A DNA stretch of 64,000 bases from Altererythrobacter sp. B11 (GCF_003569745.1 NZ_AP018498.1:3325001-3389000); one strand, 5' to 3'; numbered from the stretch's first letter, positions 1-9,413 are shown. Translations and numbers: made by a program. Notes: a model not told the origin generated them from the sequence alone.

Positions 1-988
1 CGTCGCCCACTCCGCGATTGGCCACCACCGGGATACCGCAGCCGAGCACCTCGCCCAACCGGGTTGGAGAACGGCCAAGTTCCGAAGTTTGTCCACCGGC
101 GTAAAACATCGCCGACACGGCGTGCGCGCGTACGGTGCCGGGCATGTCGCGCGGAGGGCGCGAATACACCGAAAGGCGTTTTCCGAGACGTCCCCCCGGA
201 TCGACCATGACGCGGACTTCAGCGGGATCATCGCGTGAGACTATCTCGAAGGTCGCAGTCGGGTCTTCCTCTGCGACGCCAGCAAACCATGCGGCAAGCC
301 AGTCGGCTCGAAACCAACCAGTTAGCACTGACCCGATGCAAGCGTACACGCGCGTCTTAGAACGAGGGCCAACTGCGGGAGTGAACCGCGAGAGATCAGT
401 GCACGTCGGAATAACCTCCACGCGCCCGCGGTCGCGAAGCTCGGGTTCAAGCATTTCGAGATAGTCCACCGCTGCATGCGTCAGTGAAACGACCACCGCC
501 GCATCTCGTAGACAGACTTGCTCCGCCCATAGGATGGCCCGATGCGGCAAAGAGCCGCGCCGGACCCGGCCCGCCGTGATCAGTTCTTCCGGCCAAAGCG
601 CCCTGGTGTCGAAAATGAACGGCGTTCCGGTGACCCGCCAAACAACCCAAGACACAATCGCTGGTATGTACGATCGGGCATGCACCAGTGCGACGGCCTC
701 CGTCCGAACTGCGCGCAATGCCTCGAAGGTCATTGAGATGATGTCGCGGGCCGGGCCCAAAAAACGCGGGCGGGGACGGAAGGGGCGAGGACGCCACTCT
801 ATTCCTAGGGCCGCGCATTCTGCGCGTGCGTCGGCCACTGCGGTGGTGTTCGCCCAGTCCTCCGCTTTCTCCCTGGTGACAAGTATGATGCGATAATCGC
901 GTGCGAGCCCGCGCAAATACGCCATGACCTGACTCTGCCCGAGAGGCTCGAGCAGGCCGTTTCGCGTGATATAGAGTGCCGTGGTCAC
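1..988 (-). CDS. GT4-type glycosyltransferase, C-terminus cut by window edge
   Basis: Reading back from a GTG at 988 gives an uninterrupted frame to the window edge (about 329 residues visible). It starts TTALYITRNGLLEPLGQSQV, a typical glycogen-synthase-fold opening, followed by a FDTRALWPEEL segment seen in GT4 enzymes and, late in the visible part, SPTRLGEVLGCGIPVVAN, the C-terminal donor-nucleotide region. The GTG overlaps the TGA of the upstream gene (GTGA), so it is translationally coupled and is the last visible gene of the polysaccharide operon. It should add a sugar to the lipid-linked repeat unit at the inner membrane. The sugar and linkage cannot be read from sequence. The C-terminus lies outside the window. 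Confidence 0.85.
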   Translation of the reverse strand, partial: MTTALYITRNGLLEPLGQSQVMAYLRGLARDYRIILVTREKAEDWANTTAVADARAECAALGIEWRPRPFRPRPRFLGPARDIISMTFEALRAVRTEAVALVHARSYIPAIVSWVVWRVTGTPFIFDTRALWPEELITAGRVRRGSLPHRAILWAEQVCLRDAAVVVSLTHAAVDYLEMLEPELRDRGRVEVIPTCTDLSRFTPAVGPRSKTRVYACIGSVLTGWFRADWLAAWFAGVAEEDPTATFEIVSRDDPAEVRVMVDPGGRLGKRLSVYSRPPRDMPGTVRAHAVSAMFYAGGQTSELGRSPTRLGEVLGCGIPVVANRGVGD

Positions 989-2079
989 GCCTTAGGAAAC
1001 AGCAGATCGAGATAAGCCTTTGCTGCAGTCGCAGGCGCGAAGTCCCTCGCGCGTGCGCGAAGTCGAGCGTGATCGTGCGCACAGGAGAGACTGCGGTCAA
1101 TCTCACGGGCGAGTGCCTGTCGGTCCCCTACAGGTACCAACGCGCCAAAGGTGCCATCGGCGAGGATGTCGCGGGGGCCCGAAGGGCAATCGGTCGAGAC
1201 GACCGGCGTACCATGCGCCAGGGCCTCGACGATCACGTTCCCAAACCCCTCATAATCTGAGGAGAGGACGAACAGATCGGCCGAGCGATAAAAAGGAGCA
1301 GGGTCCGGCCGAAACCCGGCAAAGATCACCCGTTCGGAGATGCCGAGGGCATTCGCCAGATCGCGGAGCGCCGGCTCGAGTTCGCCCACGCCCAAAAGCA
1401 TCAGCCGGGCATCGTGCCGCGCGATCTCAGCAAAGGAGCGCAGGAGGAGAGCATGGTTTTTTTGGTGTTTGAAGTGCCCGACCGTCAGGATCCGCGCGCC
1501 CCTTGGCGCACACCATAATTGCTCAACATCGTGATCGGGCTGGAGATTAGCGGCTCGCTCCGGAAGCGGGTTGTGAATTACAGCAAAGCGATCCCGGGGA
1601 AGTCCGGAGAGTTCCGCCATGTCATCGGCCACTCCGCCTGACACAGCGATACGGCCATCGGCCATGCGGTACCCGAACGCCGTGGTCAGCCGCAGAGCGC
1701 CACGATGCAGGCGCCCCCTTGGCGCATACTGCACCGAGAGGCGATTGTGTTCCGAGACCACCAAACGACATGGGCGAGCAGAAATCGTCCGTGCAACTGG
1801 TGCGACGACCGTCAAGGGCCACATCGCGGCAAGCAGCCCATCGGGCCGCCGTCCACGGAGATACCGCGCAAGAGCGACCGGCGCCTCGCGCACGCGCCCG
1901 CACTTCAGGTCAACAAGTGGGAATTCGCCCGCCGCCTCCTCCAACAGTTCGCCCCTGGCCTGCATCACGACAAATTCGGGCTGGTGACCGAGGCGCTCAA
2001 ACTCACGGGCAAGCGAAAGCCGCACCCGTTCGACGCCCCCCCCACGCAAGTCAGGCAATAGAATCGAAATAGAGCCCAA
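985..2079 (-). CDS. GT4 family glycosyltransferase
   Basis: The 364-residue protein has the GT-B fold signature: a glycine-rich N-terminal loop (LLPDLRGGGVERV, residues 7-19) and a C-terminal donor site (RSADLFVLSSDYEGFGNVIV, then EALAHGTPVVSTD). Length and layout fit GT4 enzymes such as those adding residues to EPS or O-antigen units. The likely start is a TTG at 2079, because the first beta strand begins immediately after it and the FkbM stop codon lies in the same frame nine bases upstream. It is part of the minus-strand polysaccharide operon, between the FkbM methyltransferase and a second GT4. Substrate is unknown. Confidence 0.9.
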   Translation of the reverse strand: MGSISILLPDLRGGGVERVRLSLAREFERLGHQPEFVVMQARGELLEEAAGEFPLVDLKCGRVREAPVALARYLRGRRPDGLLAAMWPLTVVAPVARTISARPCRLVVSEHNRLSVQYAPRGRLHRGALRLTTAFGYRMADGRIAVSGGVADDMAELSGLPRDRFAVIHNPLPERAANLQPDHDVEQLWCAPRGARILTVGHFKHQKNHALLLRSFAEIARHDARLMLLGVGELEPALRDLANALGISERVIFAGFRPDPAPFYRSADLFVLSSDYEGFGNVIVEALAHGTPVVSTDCPSGPRDILADGTFGALVPVGDRQALAREIDRSLSCAHDHARLRARARDFAPATAAKAYLDLLFPKA

Positions 2080-2088
2080 GGCCGACGC

Positions 2089-2949
2089 TCACGCCCGCAC
2101 TGCAAGGGAGTTCTTTCCGTCGAGCCGGCGCACGACGAATCCGCGGGCTGCAAGGTAAGCCGATACTTCGGAGCCTCCCCAATCCTCAAACAATATCGCC
2201 GCCACCCGATCGAGCAACGGCTCGGCTCCTTTGAGCGCCTCCAGCTCCGCACCTTCGAGGTCCATCTTTATCAGCGCGATGCGGTCGAATTCCGAAAGAG
2301 CCTCGGATAGTGCGATGGTTTCAACCTCCGTCGTCCTGTTTCCGCTTCCGGTCGAGATCGACGCCTGGCCGTATTTTCCGTCCGAAACATGCGCAGTTAC
2401 CTTGTCGCCACTGCGCGACCACAGCGCGGCTTCGATAACGACTGCGTTGTCGCAGTTATTATCCACCAAGTGAGTGCGCAAGATTTCGGCGGTGTCCGGC
2501 ATCATCTCGAACGCGACAACCCTGCCATCCGGTCCCACCAAACGTGCCGCAAGGACGCTATAGATTCCAATGTTTGCGCCCGCGTCTACGAACACATCCC
2601 CTGGGCGCAGCAATCTTCGGATCGCTGCGATAACCGCTGGCTCCCGTGTCGGCAGTGCATGCCACAGGTCGTCACTCCGCGCCCGAACGAAGAATGAGCC
2701 GACCCCACGGGCCCTGACCATGCAATCCGCATCGACAGTGGGGTCTCGCCATTTTCCCAAGTCGCGAAAGACGTCGAACGGTGCCCGGACGAGCGCGCGC
2801 CGCAACACACGCCGGTCCATCGGGGTCGCGCCGCTCAGCTCCACCGCAACGTCCTTCCAGATCCGCAATCGTCGTGCCAGAACTCGAAGAATACCAAGAG
2901 GTCGCCGAACAACTCGTGGCAGCATATCCAGAGCATGTGCGCTACCCAT
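2089..2949 (-). CDS. FkbM family methyltransferase
   Basis: This is an S-adenosylmethionine-dependent methyltransferase of the FkbM type. The SAM-binding motif GDVFVDAGANIGIYSVLAA is followed by acidic motif II (VVAFEMMPDTAEIL) and the FkbM hallmark IALIKMDLEGAELEALKG. In polysaccharide clusters such enzymes usually O-methylate a sugar residue, often as a cap or decoration. I take the ATG at 2949, which has a purine-rich stretch (AGAGAAAA) upstream and overlaps the GT61 stop by 8 bases. An upstream ATG at 2982 is possible. It sits between the GT61 and GT4 genes of the same operon. Confidence 0.88.
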   Translation of the reverse strand: MGSAHALDMLPRVVRRPLGILRVLARRLRIWKDVAVELSGATPMDRRVLRRALVRAPFDVFRDLGKWRDPTVDADCMVRARGVGSFFVRARSDDLWHALPTREPAVIAAIRRLLRPGDVFVDAGANIGIYSVLAARLVGPDGRVVAFEMMPDTAEILRTHLVDNNCDNAVVIEAALWSRSGDKVTAHVSDGKYGQASISTGSGNRTTEVETIALSEALSEFDRIALIKMDLEGAELEALKGAEPLLDRVAAILFEDWGGSEVSAYLAARGFVVRRLDGKNSLAVRA

Positions 2950-3988
2950 CACTTTTCTCTGCAGCACAAAGAACTGGCTCATATCCAGCAGCGGGGCTGG
3001 GCTTCAAATCGAGCAAAGCGTCCACCTTTCTAGATAGTGCGTCACAATCGACCGAGATGTCGGCCAGACCTGTTCGCGCAAATTTGCCCGCACCATGATC
3101 GCAGAAAAGGCGATCATATGTGTGGTTGAGGGCCTCAGCCAATTCTATATAACAATTGTCGTATCTCAGAGATAACGTATTTGGCCTTAGGTCCACCAGA
3201 CCATTCTTTTTTGCCAATAGCTCGATTACCCTACTCCCCGAAGGCATACACAACATGTTGGTGAGCCCAGCCCCGTGTATGCCGATCAGGTATTCACAGT
3301 GGGAGAATAGAGACACCTGCTCGGAAAATGAGAGATCCTCCGCCACTACTTCCACAAACCCAAATTTACTGAGGACAGCGAGAATTTCGTCCTCATTCAA
3401 TACCCGGCGCCCGCGAGCCTTCCGGCGAGAAATGTACAGTCGACGTGGCCGGTGAGGGGCTTGCGGGCCAGCTTTTCTAAGGAGCGCGCGCAAGTCCTGC
3501 AGCACCTCCGGTGCCGTTGTTCCGAAGTGCTTCGCACAAGAAGTGATGTACCCCCTCGGAATTCGAACGTTGTGTGAAGGAAAATATGCGTAACGGAGGC
3601 CCAGAAGATTTAGAGAATGGCCGTGAAAGCTACTATACGATCGAGGTAAAAGGATAGTGACGTCGCCAGCAACTGCCTTGACTGCAAGCGCGCGTGGGAG
3701 CGACTCTGTCATCCAGTGATAGTAGCCGCGCGTCCACTGGGAGTGAATAAATGCCACCGGCTGTTCGATACTCGCTTGTTTCGGCGGCCGCCGGACCAAA
3801 CTGGCGACTGCTACACCGGCCCCTTTAGCCACCGACAAGGGATAGCGGTAAAACGTGTCCGGTAGCGGCAGCGTCCCGGCGAAAGCCGGACCCAGCGCCG
3901 TCACAATCACATCCTTGTGCAGCGTCACCTTCGGCTCAAACCGCTCCGGCCACCGACGCGAGTACGCAGCCCACATCTCACCCGTCAC
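2942..3988 (-). CDS. GT61 (DUF563) family glycosyltransferase
   Basis: The protein carries the GT61/DUF563 layout: an N-terminal WTRGYYHWMTESLPRALAV motif, a middle YISRRKARGRRVLNEDEI segment (the R-x-x-x-R-x-x-x-N-E core) and a C-terminal YLIGIHGAGLTNMLCMPSGS motif. Bacterial GT61 members occur in capsule and EPS clusters and transfer pentoses or hexoses, though few are characterised. The start is a GTG, either at 3988 (GTGA overlap with the pyruvyl transferase stop) or one codon upstream at 3991. AT-rich codons around 3100-3700 make this gene look compositionally different from its neighbours, as is common for glycosyltransferases acquired by cassette exchange. Confidence 0.88.
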   Translation of the reverse strand: MTGEMWAAYSRRWPERFEPKVTLHKDVIVTALGPAFAGTLPLPDTFYRYPLSVAKGAGVAVASLVRRPPKQASIEQPVAFIHSQWTRGYYHWMTESLPRALAVKAVAGDVTILLPRSYSSFHGHSLNLLGLRYAYFPSHNVRIPRGYITSCAKHFGTTAPEVLQDLRALLRKAGPQAPHRPRRLYISRRKARGRRVLNEDEILAVLSKFGFVEVVAEDLSFSEQVSLFSHCEYLIGIHGAGLTNMLCMPSGSRVIELLAKKNGLVDLRPNTLSLRYDNCYIELAEALNHTYDRLFCDHGAGKFARTGLADISVDCDALSRKVDALLDLKPSPAAGYEPVLCAAEKSDG

Positions 3989-4839
3989 CACGAGCGATAT
4001 TCTTCCGGGAACTGGTCTAGCAGATGCTTTAGATCGCCACGAAAATCATGGACTCGGCAGTTCGCGGGCGCGCAACGAACAGCCTCACGAAATGAGGCAA
4101 TATCCTGGGCAATCAAAGGAGGCGTCTGCGGTCCAAACGTAGTCGCATAATAATCATCGAATTTGAAATTCCCTCCCAGGAGTTTCTTCCGCCCGAGGAT
4201 CCGCGTATTGGGAATTTGATAGGCGTCGGCCAGTATAAGGCCGTGAAGAGATGAAGATAATATGAGATCACATTGGACAATCAGATCGACAAATGAAGTC
4301 GGATTCTGGCGAACGTTTATTATAATTACATCTTTACTGCCCAACATATTCACCATATTCCGCATCTCTTCTTCATCAGAAAAATGCGGCACTATCCCAA
4401 CAGCGAATCTCTTGTCTGCGCCGGTGGGATAATATTTTGGCATCAGAAGCGCCGGGTCACCCATCGGTATTCCCTCCAAGCGCTGTCCTGTCGCAGCCTC
4501 GAGGACGCCTCGAGTGAGCGGCCCGCGAACGGCAAAGACATTCTTGGCCTTGATCGGCCTCTTTGGAATCGCTCCGTCGATCGAGCCACTCCCCCAGATC
4601 CTGCTGCGCGGTCCGGCGGAACCCACCACACTTCCTATTGCCCGGAGATGAGAAACCGCATTGCCGTGAACCTTGAGAATTTTCCGGCCACTCACGAGAG
4701 GAAGAATAAATTCGTTCAGACGATCTCCAACATTTGGTGTATTGGTAAAATATACCGTTGGCGTTCTGAAAGGGTTATGCCAAACGGATAATATATCACT
4801 AATAGATCTAGAACAAATTTTCATCCTACGGGCGGGCAT
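3985..4839 (-). CDS. Polysaccharide pyruvyl transferase family protein (ExoV-like)
   Basis: The 284-residue protein belongs to the polysaccharide pyruvyl transferase family (PF04230). It has an N-terminal NTPNVGDRLNEFILP strand-loop, IWGSGSIDG, an FAVRGPLTRGVL motif and the C-terminal VDLIVQCDLILSSSLHGLI motif. ExoV-like members add a pyruvate ketal from phosphoenolpyruvate to a sugar of the exopolysaccharide, giving it negative charge. The ATG at 4839 is preceded by GGGAGG with about 5 bases of spacing and overlaps the GT2 gene by 14 bases. The acceptor sugar is not predictable. The DNA around 4140-4860 is distinctly AT-richer than the rest of the window. Confidence 0.88.
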   Translation of the reverse strand: MPARRMKICSRSISDILSVWHNPFRTPTVYFTNTPNVGDRLNEFILPLVSGRKILKVHGNAVSHLRAIGSVVGSAGPRSRIWGSGSIDGAIPKRPIKAKNVFAVRGPLTRGVLEAATGQRLEGIPMGDPALLMPKYYPTGADKRFAVGIVPHFSDEEEMRNMVNMLGSKDVIIINVRQNPTSFVDLIVQCDLILSSSLHGLILADAYQIPNTRILGRKKLLGGNFKFDDYYATTFGPQTPPLIAQDIASFREAVRCAPANCRVHDFRGDLKHLLDQFPEEYRSW

Positions 4840-5794
4840 TTTTGCCTCCCATACGCATAAAAGATAACTTCATAAGATGCACTATAAGCCGCATCATTTC
4901 ACCTGATTTTATCTCGCTTAGGAGGATTCCAACACTTAGCCGCAAACGCTGGCTCAGCGTGGTCATGCGGAACGCACGCCTAAGGGAGGATACGGTGATC
5001 CAACTCTCAACCTCGGCGGCTTGAGCGGGCGATGCCACCCCAGCAGCCTGCGCGACGTGAATGTCAGCTCGGTATTGGGCCCATATTCGGGGCATATCCA
5101 TTCGTGCGATAGCGTCGGGGCCAGATGCATTGTTCGAGTGCGAGCGCCTCCTGACCCCAATCTCGCCAAGATAGGCGCCATCTCCGATCAACAAGCTGCG
5201 CAAGAGAAGCACGCTGTCTTCCGTGGGACAGCGGGCATTGATTCCCGGATATATCAGCAAAGCATCTTTGTTGTAGGTTCGCGCCGCCCCCACAAAATTC
5301 CTGCCCCGGCCCTCTGTGACGTCCTTCAAACTCACGCTGCGGTCAGATGGGAACGCGCCTTTGCGGGCGTGTAGGACCGCCCCGTCCTGATCGATCGCTT
5401 CATAGGCCGTCTCGACAAACGTCGGGCGGTCGGGTTGCAACATACGTCTCACGGTGATGGCTGTGCGGTCCGGCACCGCGATGTCATCCCCGGCGGCTAG
5501 AACCACGAACCTTCCGCGCGCTTGCTCAAACAGCACGTTGACATGCTCCGCAATTCCGAGGTTGACGCGATTTCGCTGGACGGTGAGCTTATGCGGCCCC
5601 CGGTATCGTCGGGACACAGCCCGCAGGATATCGAATGTGCCGTCAGTCGAGCAATCGTCGGACGCGATGATCTCGAGAGGCTGGTAAGTCTGAGCGAGCG
5701 CCCCCTCGACCGCCTCCAGGATGTACCGTTCCTGGTTATAGGCCATGAGCGCAAACGTCACGAGCGGACGTTCTGCCGGAAAACTCTTATCCAT
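4826..5794 (-). CDS. GT2 family glycosyltransferase
   Basis: This is a GT-A fold inverting glycosyltransferase. It opens PLVTFALMAYNQERYILEAV, then LEIIASDDCSTDGTFDIL (nucleotide binding) and VLAAGDDIAVPDR, an early aspartate-rich motif. The ATG at 5794 is chosen because the conserved strand begins ten residues later and it gives an 8-base overlap with the flippase stop. The frame stays open further upstream, but that part overlaps the flippase gene. It is probably one of the enzymes that assemble the repeat unit on the lipid carrier at the cytoplasmic face of the inner membrane. The substrate is unknown. Confidence 0.88.
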   Translation of the reverse strand: MDKSFPAERPLVTFALMAYNQERYILEAVEGALAQTYQPLEIIASDDCSTDGTFDILRAVSRRYRGPHKLTVQRNRVNLGIAEHVNVLFEQARGRFVVLAAGDDIAVPDRTAITVRRMLQPDRPTFVETAYEAIDQDGAVLHARKGAFPSDRSVSLKDVTEGRGRNFVGAARTYNKDALLIYPGINARCPTEDSVLLLRSLLIGDGAYLGEIGVRRRSHSNNASGPDAIARMDMPRIWAQYRADIHVAQAAGVASPAQAAEVESWITVSSLRRAFRMTTLSQRLRLSVGILLSEIKSGEMMRLIVHLMKLSFMRMGGKNARP

Positions 5795-7256
5795 GATAGC
5801 TGCGGATCGGCCAGCCGCATTTTGCGTATACGCGTGCGACTTGAGAAGCGTATGGATGGGGGCCGATTTTCCCGAGCAGAATACGACCTCCCGCCAGAGC
5901 ACCGGCCGTTGCCGCCAAGCCAGATGCCGCCCCACCAGCGATCGGTAGAGAAAGGGAAAGGACTAAGAGCCCCACCGCGACCGTGGAGTATGCCGCAAGG
6001 AGGCGCAAAGACAGCCGGCTCATCCTGAAATCGGTCACTTTGCCTGCAAGCCTGAGCGTCACAGTGAAGTAGACGGCGTAGGAAGCAAGGAACGCGATAC
6101 CTGCAACAACAAGGCCAAGCCGAGGAAGAAAAATGTATATCAGCCCTGCATAGGGAAGCAAAAATCCAAGCTCCATTAAAAGGTAGAGCTTAGAACGTCC
6201 TGCAGCTACTACAGAGAAACTAAGAGCCCAGCTGGCGATCTTCAGCATGTTCCCAACGGCCTGCCATTGCACCAGAATGACCGCGAGAAAAAATTCCTTA
6301 GTGTATAGCACTGAAACTGCGAGCGGCGCGAAACCAATCAATAAGAACAGAATTGGGCCAGCGAGCAAAAGGCTGATTTGCATTTGCTCGTTCATCAGAT
6401 GCGCCGACGCGGGCCGATCGTGGGCGATTTCTGCTAGGCGAGGGTAATAGTCCATTGCCATCGCGTTGAGTAAGAAGCCGACATAGGTGACCGTTATGCC
6501 CCAGGCGGCCGCGAACTGACCTGCCGCTTCCAGACCAAGTTCGCGCGCTATCCCGCCTCGAACGATCAGGAGTGTTCCAGTGGTGGCCAAGCCCCCCAGC
6601 ATGAACACGAAACCCAAACTCGCCATTCGCTTCCACACGCGCCAGCCGTCCGAAACCGAACCTGTCGCATCCTTTACCGAGGGCAACTTGCGCACGTACC
6701 AAACAGCCACGGTAACTGCAGTTAAGGGCTGCAGGAGCACAAACCAGAGCAGTCCACGCGAGCCAAACTGCCATATAGCGAAAATGCCACCGATGGTGCC
6801 CACCAGAGAGCCCAGCACGGTTACCCGCCCCAAGCTACCCACAAGACGCATCCCGCGTAGAAGAGCAGTCTGCGAGCTTGAAACCAGCGCGAGCAGCACT
6901 GCTACACCTATCAGGCCAACCTCGATGTCGTGATCTGGCCGGCCGAAGAGGGCGCGGGCCAGAGGCTCCCGAAACAGCCAGATAGCGAGGAGAGCAAGGG
7001 TGCCCTGAACCAGATTGGCCGTCAGCAACACACGGCGCACCAAGCCCAGTTCGCTTTCATTCTTCTTGGCTTGGGCAATCTCGCGCACACCGGAATTCCC
7101 GACGCCCAAGCCAGCAACAGCAGTCGCCGTGGATTGCAGACTATTGTAAATGCTCAACGCCCCGACCCCAGCAGGCCCGAGGAATACCGCCACTGCCTTG
7201 ACGCGGAGAATGGACAACACAATGCCGACAGCTTGAGTGCTGCCAGTGATCGTCAT
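5787..7256 (-). CDS. Wzx-like lipid-linked oligosaccharide flippase
   Basis: The protein of about 489 residues is almost wholly hydrophobic, with roughly a dozen membrane segments, and its N-terminus (LRVKAVAVFLGPAGVGALS) matches the O-antigen translocase/WzxE branch of the MATE-like polysaccharide exporters. It would flip the undecaprenyl-linked repeat unit across the inner membrane. The start is uncertain: ATG at 7256 is listed, but in-frame TTG codons at 7268 and 7265 are alternatives. No Wzy polymerase or Wza/Wzc export gene is visible in the window. Those may lie beyond the left edge. Confidence 0.88.
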   Translation of the reverse strand: MTITGSTQAVGIVLSILRVKAVAVFLGPAGVGALSIYNSLQSTATAVAGLGVGNSGVREIAQAKKNESELGLVRRVLLTANLVQGTLALLAIWLFREPLARALFGRPDHDIEVGLIGVAVLLALVSSSQTALLRGMRLVGSLGRVTVLGSLVGTIGGIFAIWQFGSRGLLWFVLLQPLTAVTVAVWYVRKLPSVKDATGSVSDGWRVWKRMASLGFVFMLGGLATTGTLLIVRGGIARELGLEAAGQFAAAWGITVTYVGFLLNAMAMDYYPRLAEIAHDRPASAHLMNEQMQISLLLAGPILFLLIGFAPLAVSVLYTKEFFLAVILVQWQAVGNMLKIASWALSFSVVAAGRSKLYLLMELGFLLPYAGLIYIFLPRLGLVVAGIAFLASYAVYFTVTLRLAGKVTDFRMSRLSLRLLAAYSTVAVGLLVLSLSLPIAGGAASGLAATAGALAGGRILLGKIGPHPYASQVARVYAKCGWPIRSYHG

Positions 7257-7282
7257 AGCGCGCAACAAGCCGCGGGCCGAGA

Positions 7283-8404
7283 TTAGCCGCCTCCTGTCAT
7301 GGGCGTTTCGAGAGCCTGCGCCGTGGCTGCGCTCACCATCATACTGGATCTTGCGTCGACATGAGGCCCTATGGGAAGGCTGAGAACCTCGCGCGACAGT
7401 TGTTCAGCGAGAGGCTGCTTGCCAAACGAGAGTGGTTGCGAAGCATATGCCGCCTGCCGGTGGGGCGGTATCGGATAGTGGGTGAGCGTAGCGATCCCAG
7501 CGCTCTGAAGGGCATTCTGCAACTCGTCGCGGCAAAGGCTGCGTATCACGTATAGGTGCCAGACGGGCTCAGCCCACGCTGGCACAAGCGGCAAGACCAA
7601 GTCGGTCTTCGCGAGCTCTTGAGTATAGATGGCAGCGATGTCCCGGCGGCGACGTGTCCAAGTATCAAGATACGGCAGCTTCACGCGCAGAATCGCCGCT
7701 TGGATCGGATCGAGGCGCGAATTCACGCCAACGGCCTCGTGCACGTATTTCTGGGGGCTGCCATAGTTTCGCATGATGCGGATGCGCTCCGCAAGCGCTC
7801 CGCAGTTGGTAGTAACTGCCCCTGCATCTCCCATCGCACCGAGATTTTTGCCCGGATAGAAGCTCCAGCACACCACGTCCCCATGGGCACCGATCCGCCG
7901 GCCCTTGTATCTTGCGCCATGTGCCTGTGCCGCGTCCTCGATCACGAAAAGACCACGGTCGCGCGCGATGGCGAGTATCGGATCCAAGTCGACCGGCTGA
8001 CCGTATAGATGCACCGGCAACAGCGCACGCGTGCGCGGTGTGATGGCCTCTGCGATCATCTCATGATCGAGATTATAGGTTCGAGGATCGGGTTCGACCG
8101 GCACCGGGACAGCGCCGACGGCAGTCACTGCCAACCAGGTGGCGATGAAGGTGTTCGAGGGAACGATGACCTCATCGCCTGGACCGATGTCTAGCGCCCG
8201 CAACGCAACTGTGAGCGCGTCCAGACCGTTGGCCACGCCCACGCAGTGGTCTGCCTCGCAATACTCTGCCCAATCATCCTCGAACGCGTTCACCTCTGCA
8301 CCGAGGATGTACCAACCGCTATCCAGTACGCGCTCCACGGCCGCGTCTATCTCGTTTTTCAGTTCAAGATAGGCTGCCCGCAGGTCGAGGAACGGGACGT
8401 TCAC
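7283..8404 (-). CDS. DegT/DnrJ/EryC1 sugar aminotransferase (FdtB/QdtB-like)
   Basis: This is a PLP-dependent nucleotide-sugar aminotransferase. Visible features are the N-terminal [27 protein letters not shown], and the PLP lysine in [19 protein letters not shown] (Lys186). Length (373) is normal for the family. It overlaps the FdtA-type isomerase by ATGA, and that pairing points to transamination of a 3-keto-6-deoxy sugar, giving dTDP-3-amino-3,6-dideoxy-galactose or -glucose. Which epimer is made depends on the isomerase. RmlA and RmlB, needed to make the dTDP-4-keto precursor, are not in the window. Confidence 0.9.
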   Translation of the reverse strand: MNVPFLDLRAAYLELKNEIDAAVERVLDSGWYILGAEVNAFEDDWAEYCEADHCVGVANGLDALTVALRALDIGPGDEVIVPSNTFIATWLAVTAVGAVPVPVEPDPRTYNLDHEMIAEAITPRTRALLPVHLYGQPVDLDPILAIARDRGLFVIEDAAQAHGARYKGRRIGAHGDVVCWSFYPGKNLGAMGDAGAVTTNCGALAERIRIMRNYGSPQKYVHEAVGVNSRLDPIQAAILRVKLPYLDTWTRRRRDIAAIYTQELAKTDLVLPLVPAWAEPVWHLYVIRSLCRDELQNALQSAGIATLTHYPIPPHRQAAYASQPLSFGKQPLAEQLSREVLSLPIGPHVDARSSMMVSAATAQALETPMTGGG

Positions 8405-8826
8405 GAAGCACCCCGAACTTGCTCAACGAACTCTGCATGGCTGCGAAAATAGTCGCCTTCCTCGTACGGCCTTGAGGCGAGAACCATGCAAACCGCCCCT
8501 TGGCTGAAACTGTCCATTTCACGCCAGACCAAACGGCTGACGTACAAGCCTTTTCGTGGATCGCGCAGCCAGAATTCCGTTCTGGCCGTGCCATCATCCA
8601 ACTTGATCCTGAAGCTTCCGGAAAGGGCGAAGATGACTTGTTCGAGTTCCCTGTGTGCATGCCCTCCCCGCTCGGCGTCCACCGGCACATTGTACAGGTA
8701 GTAGACCCGTCTGATAGGAAACGGGACGTGCGTCTCGCCTTCGACGAAGGTTAGATCGCCTCGAGGATCCGATACTACCGGCAGGTCTATCAGACGGATC
8801 AGATCTGTGCCTGAATCCGGCGTCAT
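8401..8826 (-). CDS. dTDP-6-deoxy-hexulose 3,4-ketoisomerase (FdtA/QdtA-type cupin)
   Basis: The 141-residue cupin has the signature of the FdtA/QdtA/WxcM-like family: [12 protein letters not shown], the YYLYNVP strand, and [19 protein letters not shown] with the two active-site histidines (His56 and His58). These enzymes move the keto group of dTDP-4-keto-6-deoxyglucose from C4 to C3, before the transaminase encoded next door acts. FdtA gives the galacto product and QdtA the gluco product, and the two cannot be told apart by eye. Both neighbours overlap by ATGA, indicating tight translational coupling of the three-step amino-sugar module. Confidence 0.9.
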   Translation of the reverse strand: MTPDSGTDLIRLIDLPVVSDPRGDLTFVEGETHVPFPIRRVYYLYNVPVDAERGGHAHRELEQVIFALSGSFRIKLDDGTARTEFWLRDPRKGLYVSRLVWREMDSFSQGAVCMVLASRPYEEGDYFRSHAEFVEQVRGAS

Positions 8827-9413
8827 GCCTCTGCTCCGGCCGCCAGAATTTCGTGAAACGTCGGCTCAGCGCGATCGAAATGTTCGCGCAGATACTCGAA
8901 ATAGAGGTTCAGCTCATCCTCATGGGTCTGGTTCATGCCGAAGCGCCGATAGAACGCGATCGCCCGCTCATTGTCCTTGCGGACATCGAGAACTGCTTTT
9001 CGCCTGTTCAGTGCATGAAAGCCGATGTGGAATGAAAGCATTGCGCTTTCGTAGGCGGCCTTCGGCGGTTTGCCCTGCGCGAGGACCCAGCTTCCCCAGG
9101 TGAATGCGTCCTCTTCGATGTTATATATCCGAACCAGCCCACAACGCATGTCATCGATCTTTCGCTCGATGACATAATAATATTCCAACGCCGCCGTCTC
9201 ACGGCGCTTGTATTCGGCGAGCCAGGAACGCTGCTCTGATAATTTACCGCTCACAGATGACAAATGCGCATTATAATTCGAATTCGTTCTCAAGCTAAAT
9301 ATGAACTGAGCGTCCGTAATCTCGACGAGGCGCAGGCGTAGGCGCACACCTTCGATCCCTTTCATCGAGTCAGGTTCCATTGCTGATATTGATTTAGCGC
9401 CTGACGTAATCAT
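8823..9413 (-). CDS. GNAT family N-acetyltransferase, probable amino-sugar acylase
   Basis: The 196-residue protein has a GNAT fold: an N-terminal VRLRLRLVEITDAQFIFSLR region as in RimJ/RimL relatives, a central GLVRIYNIEEDAFTWGSWVL sheet, and a C-terminal VRKDNERAIAFYRRFGM motif contacting CoA. Its ATGA overlap with the ketoisomerase suggests it N-acylates the 3-amino-3,6-dideoxy sugar, a job done in well-known FdtC/QdtC pathways by a left-handed beta-helix enzyme rather than a GNAT. The start is uncertain: ATG codons at 9413, 9380 and 9365 are all in frame and none has a strong ribosome-binding site. Confidence 0.8.
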   Translation of the reverse strand: MITSGAKSISAMEPDSMKGIEGVRLRLRLVEITDAQFIFSLRTNSNYNAHLSSVSGKLSEQRSWLAEYKRRETAALEYYYVIERKIDDMRCGLVRIYNIEEDAFTWGSWVLAQGKPPKAAYESAMLSFHIGFHALNRRKAVLDVRKDNERAIAFYRRFGMNQTHEDELNLYFEYLREHFDRAEPTFHEILAAGAEA

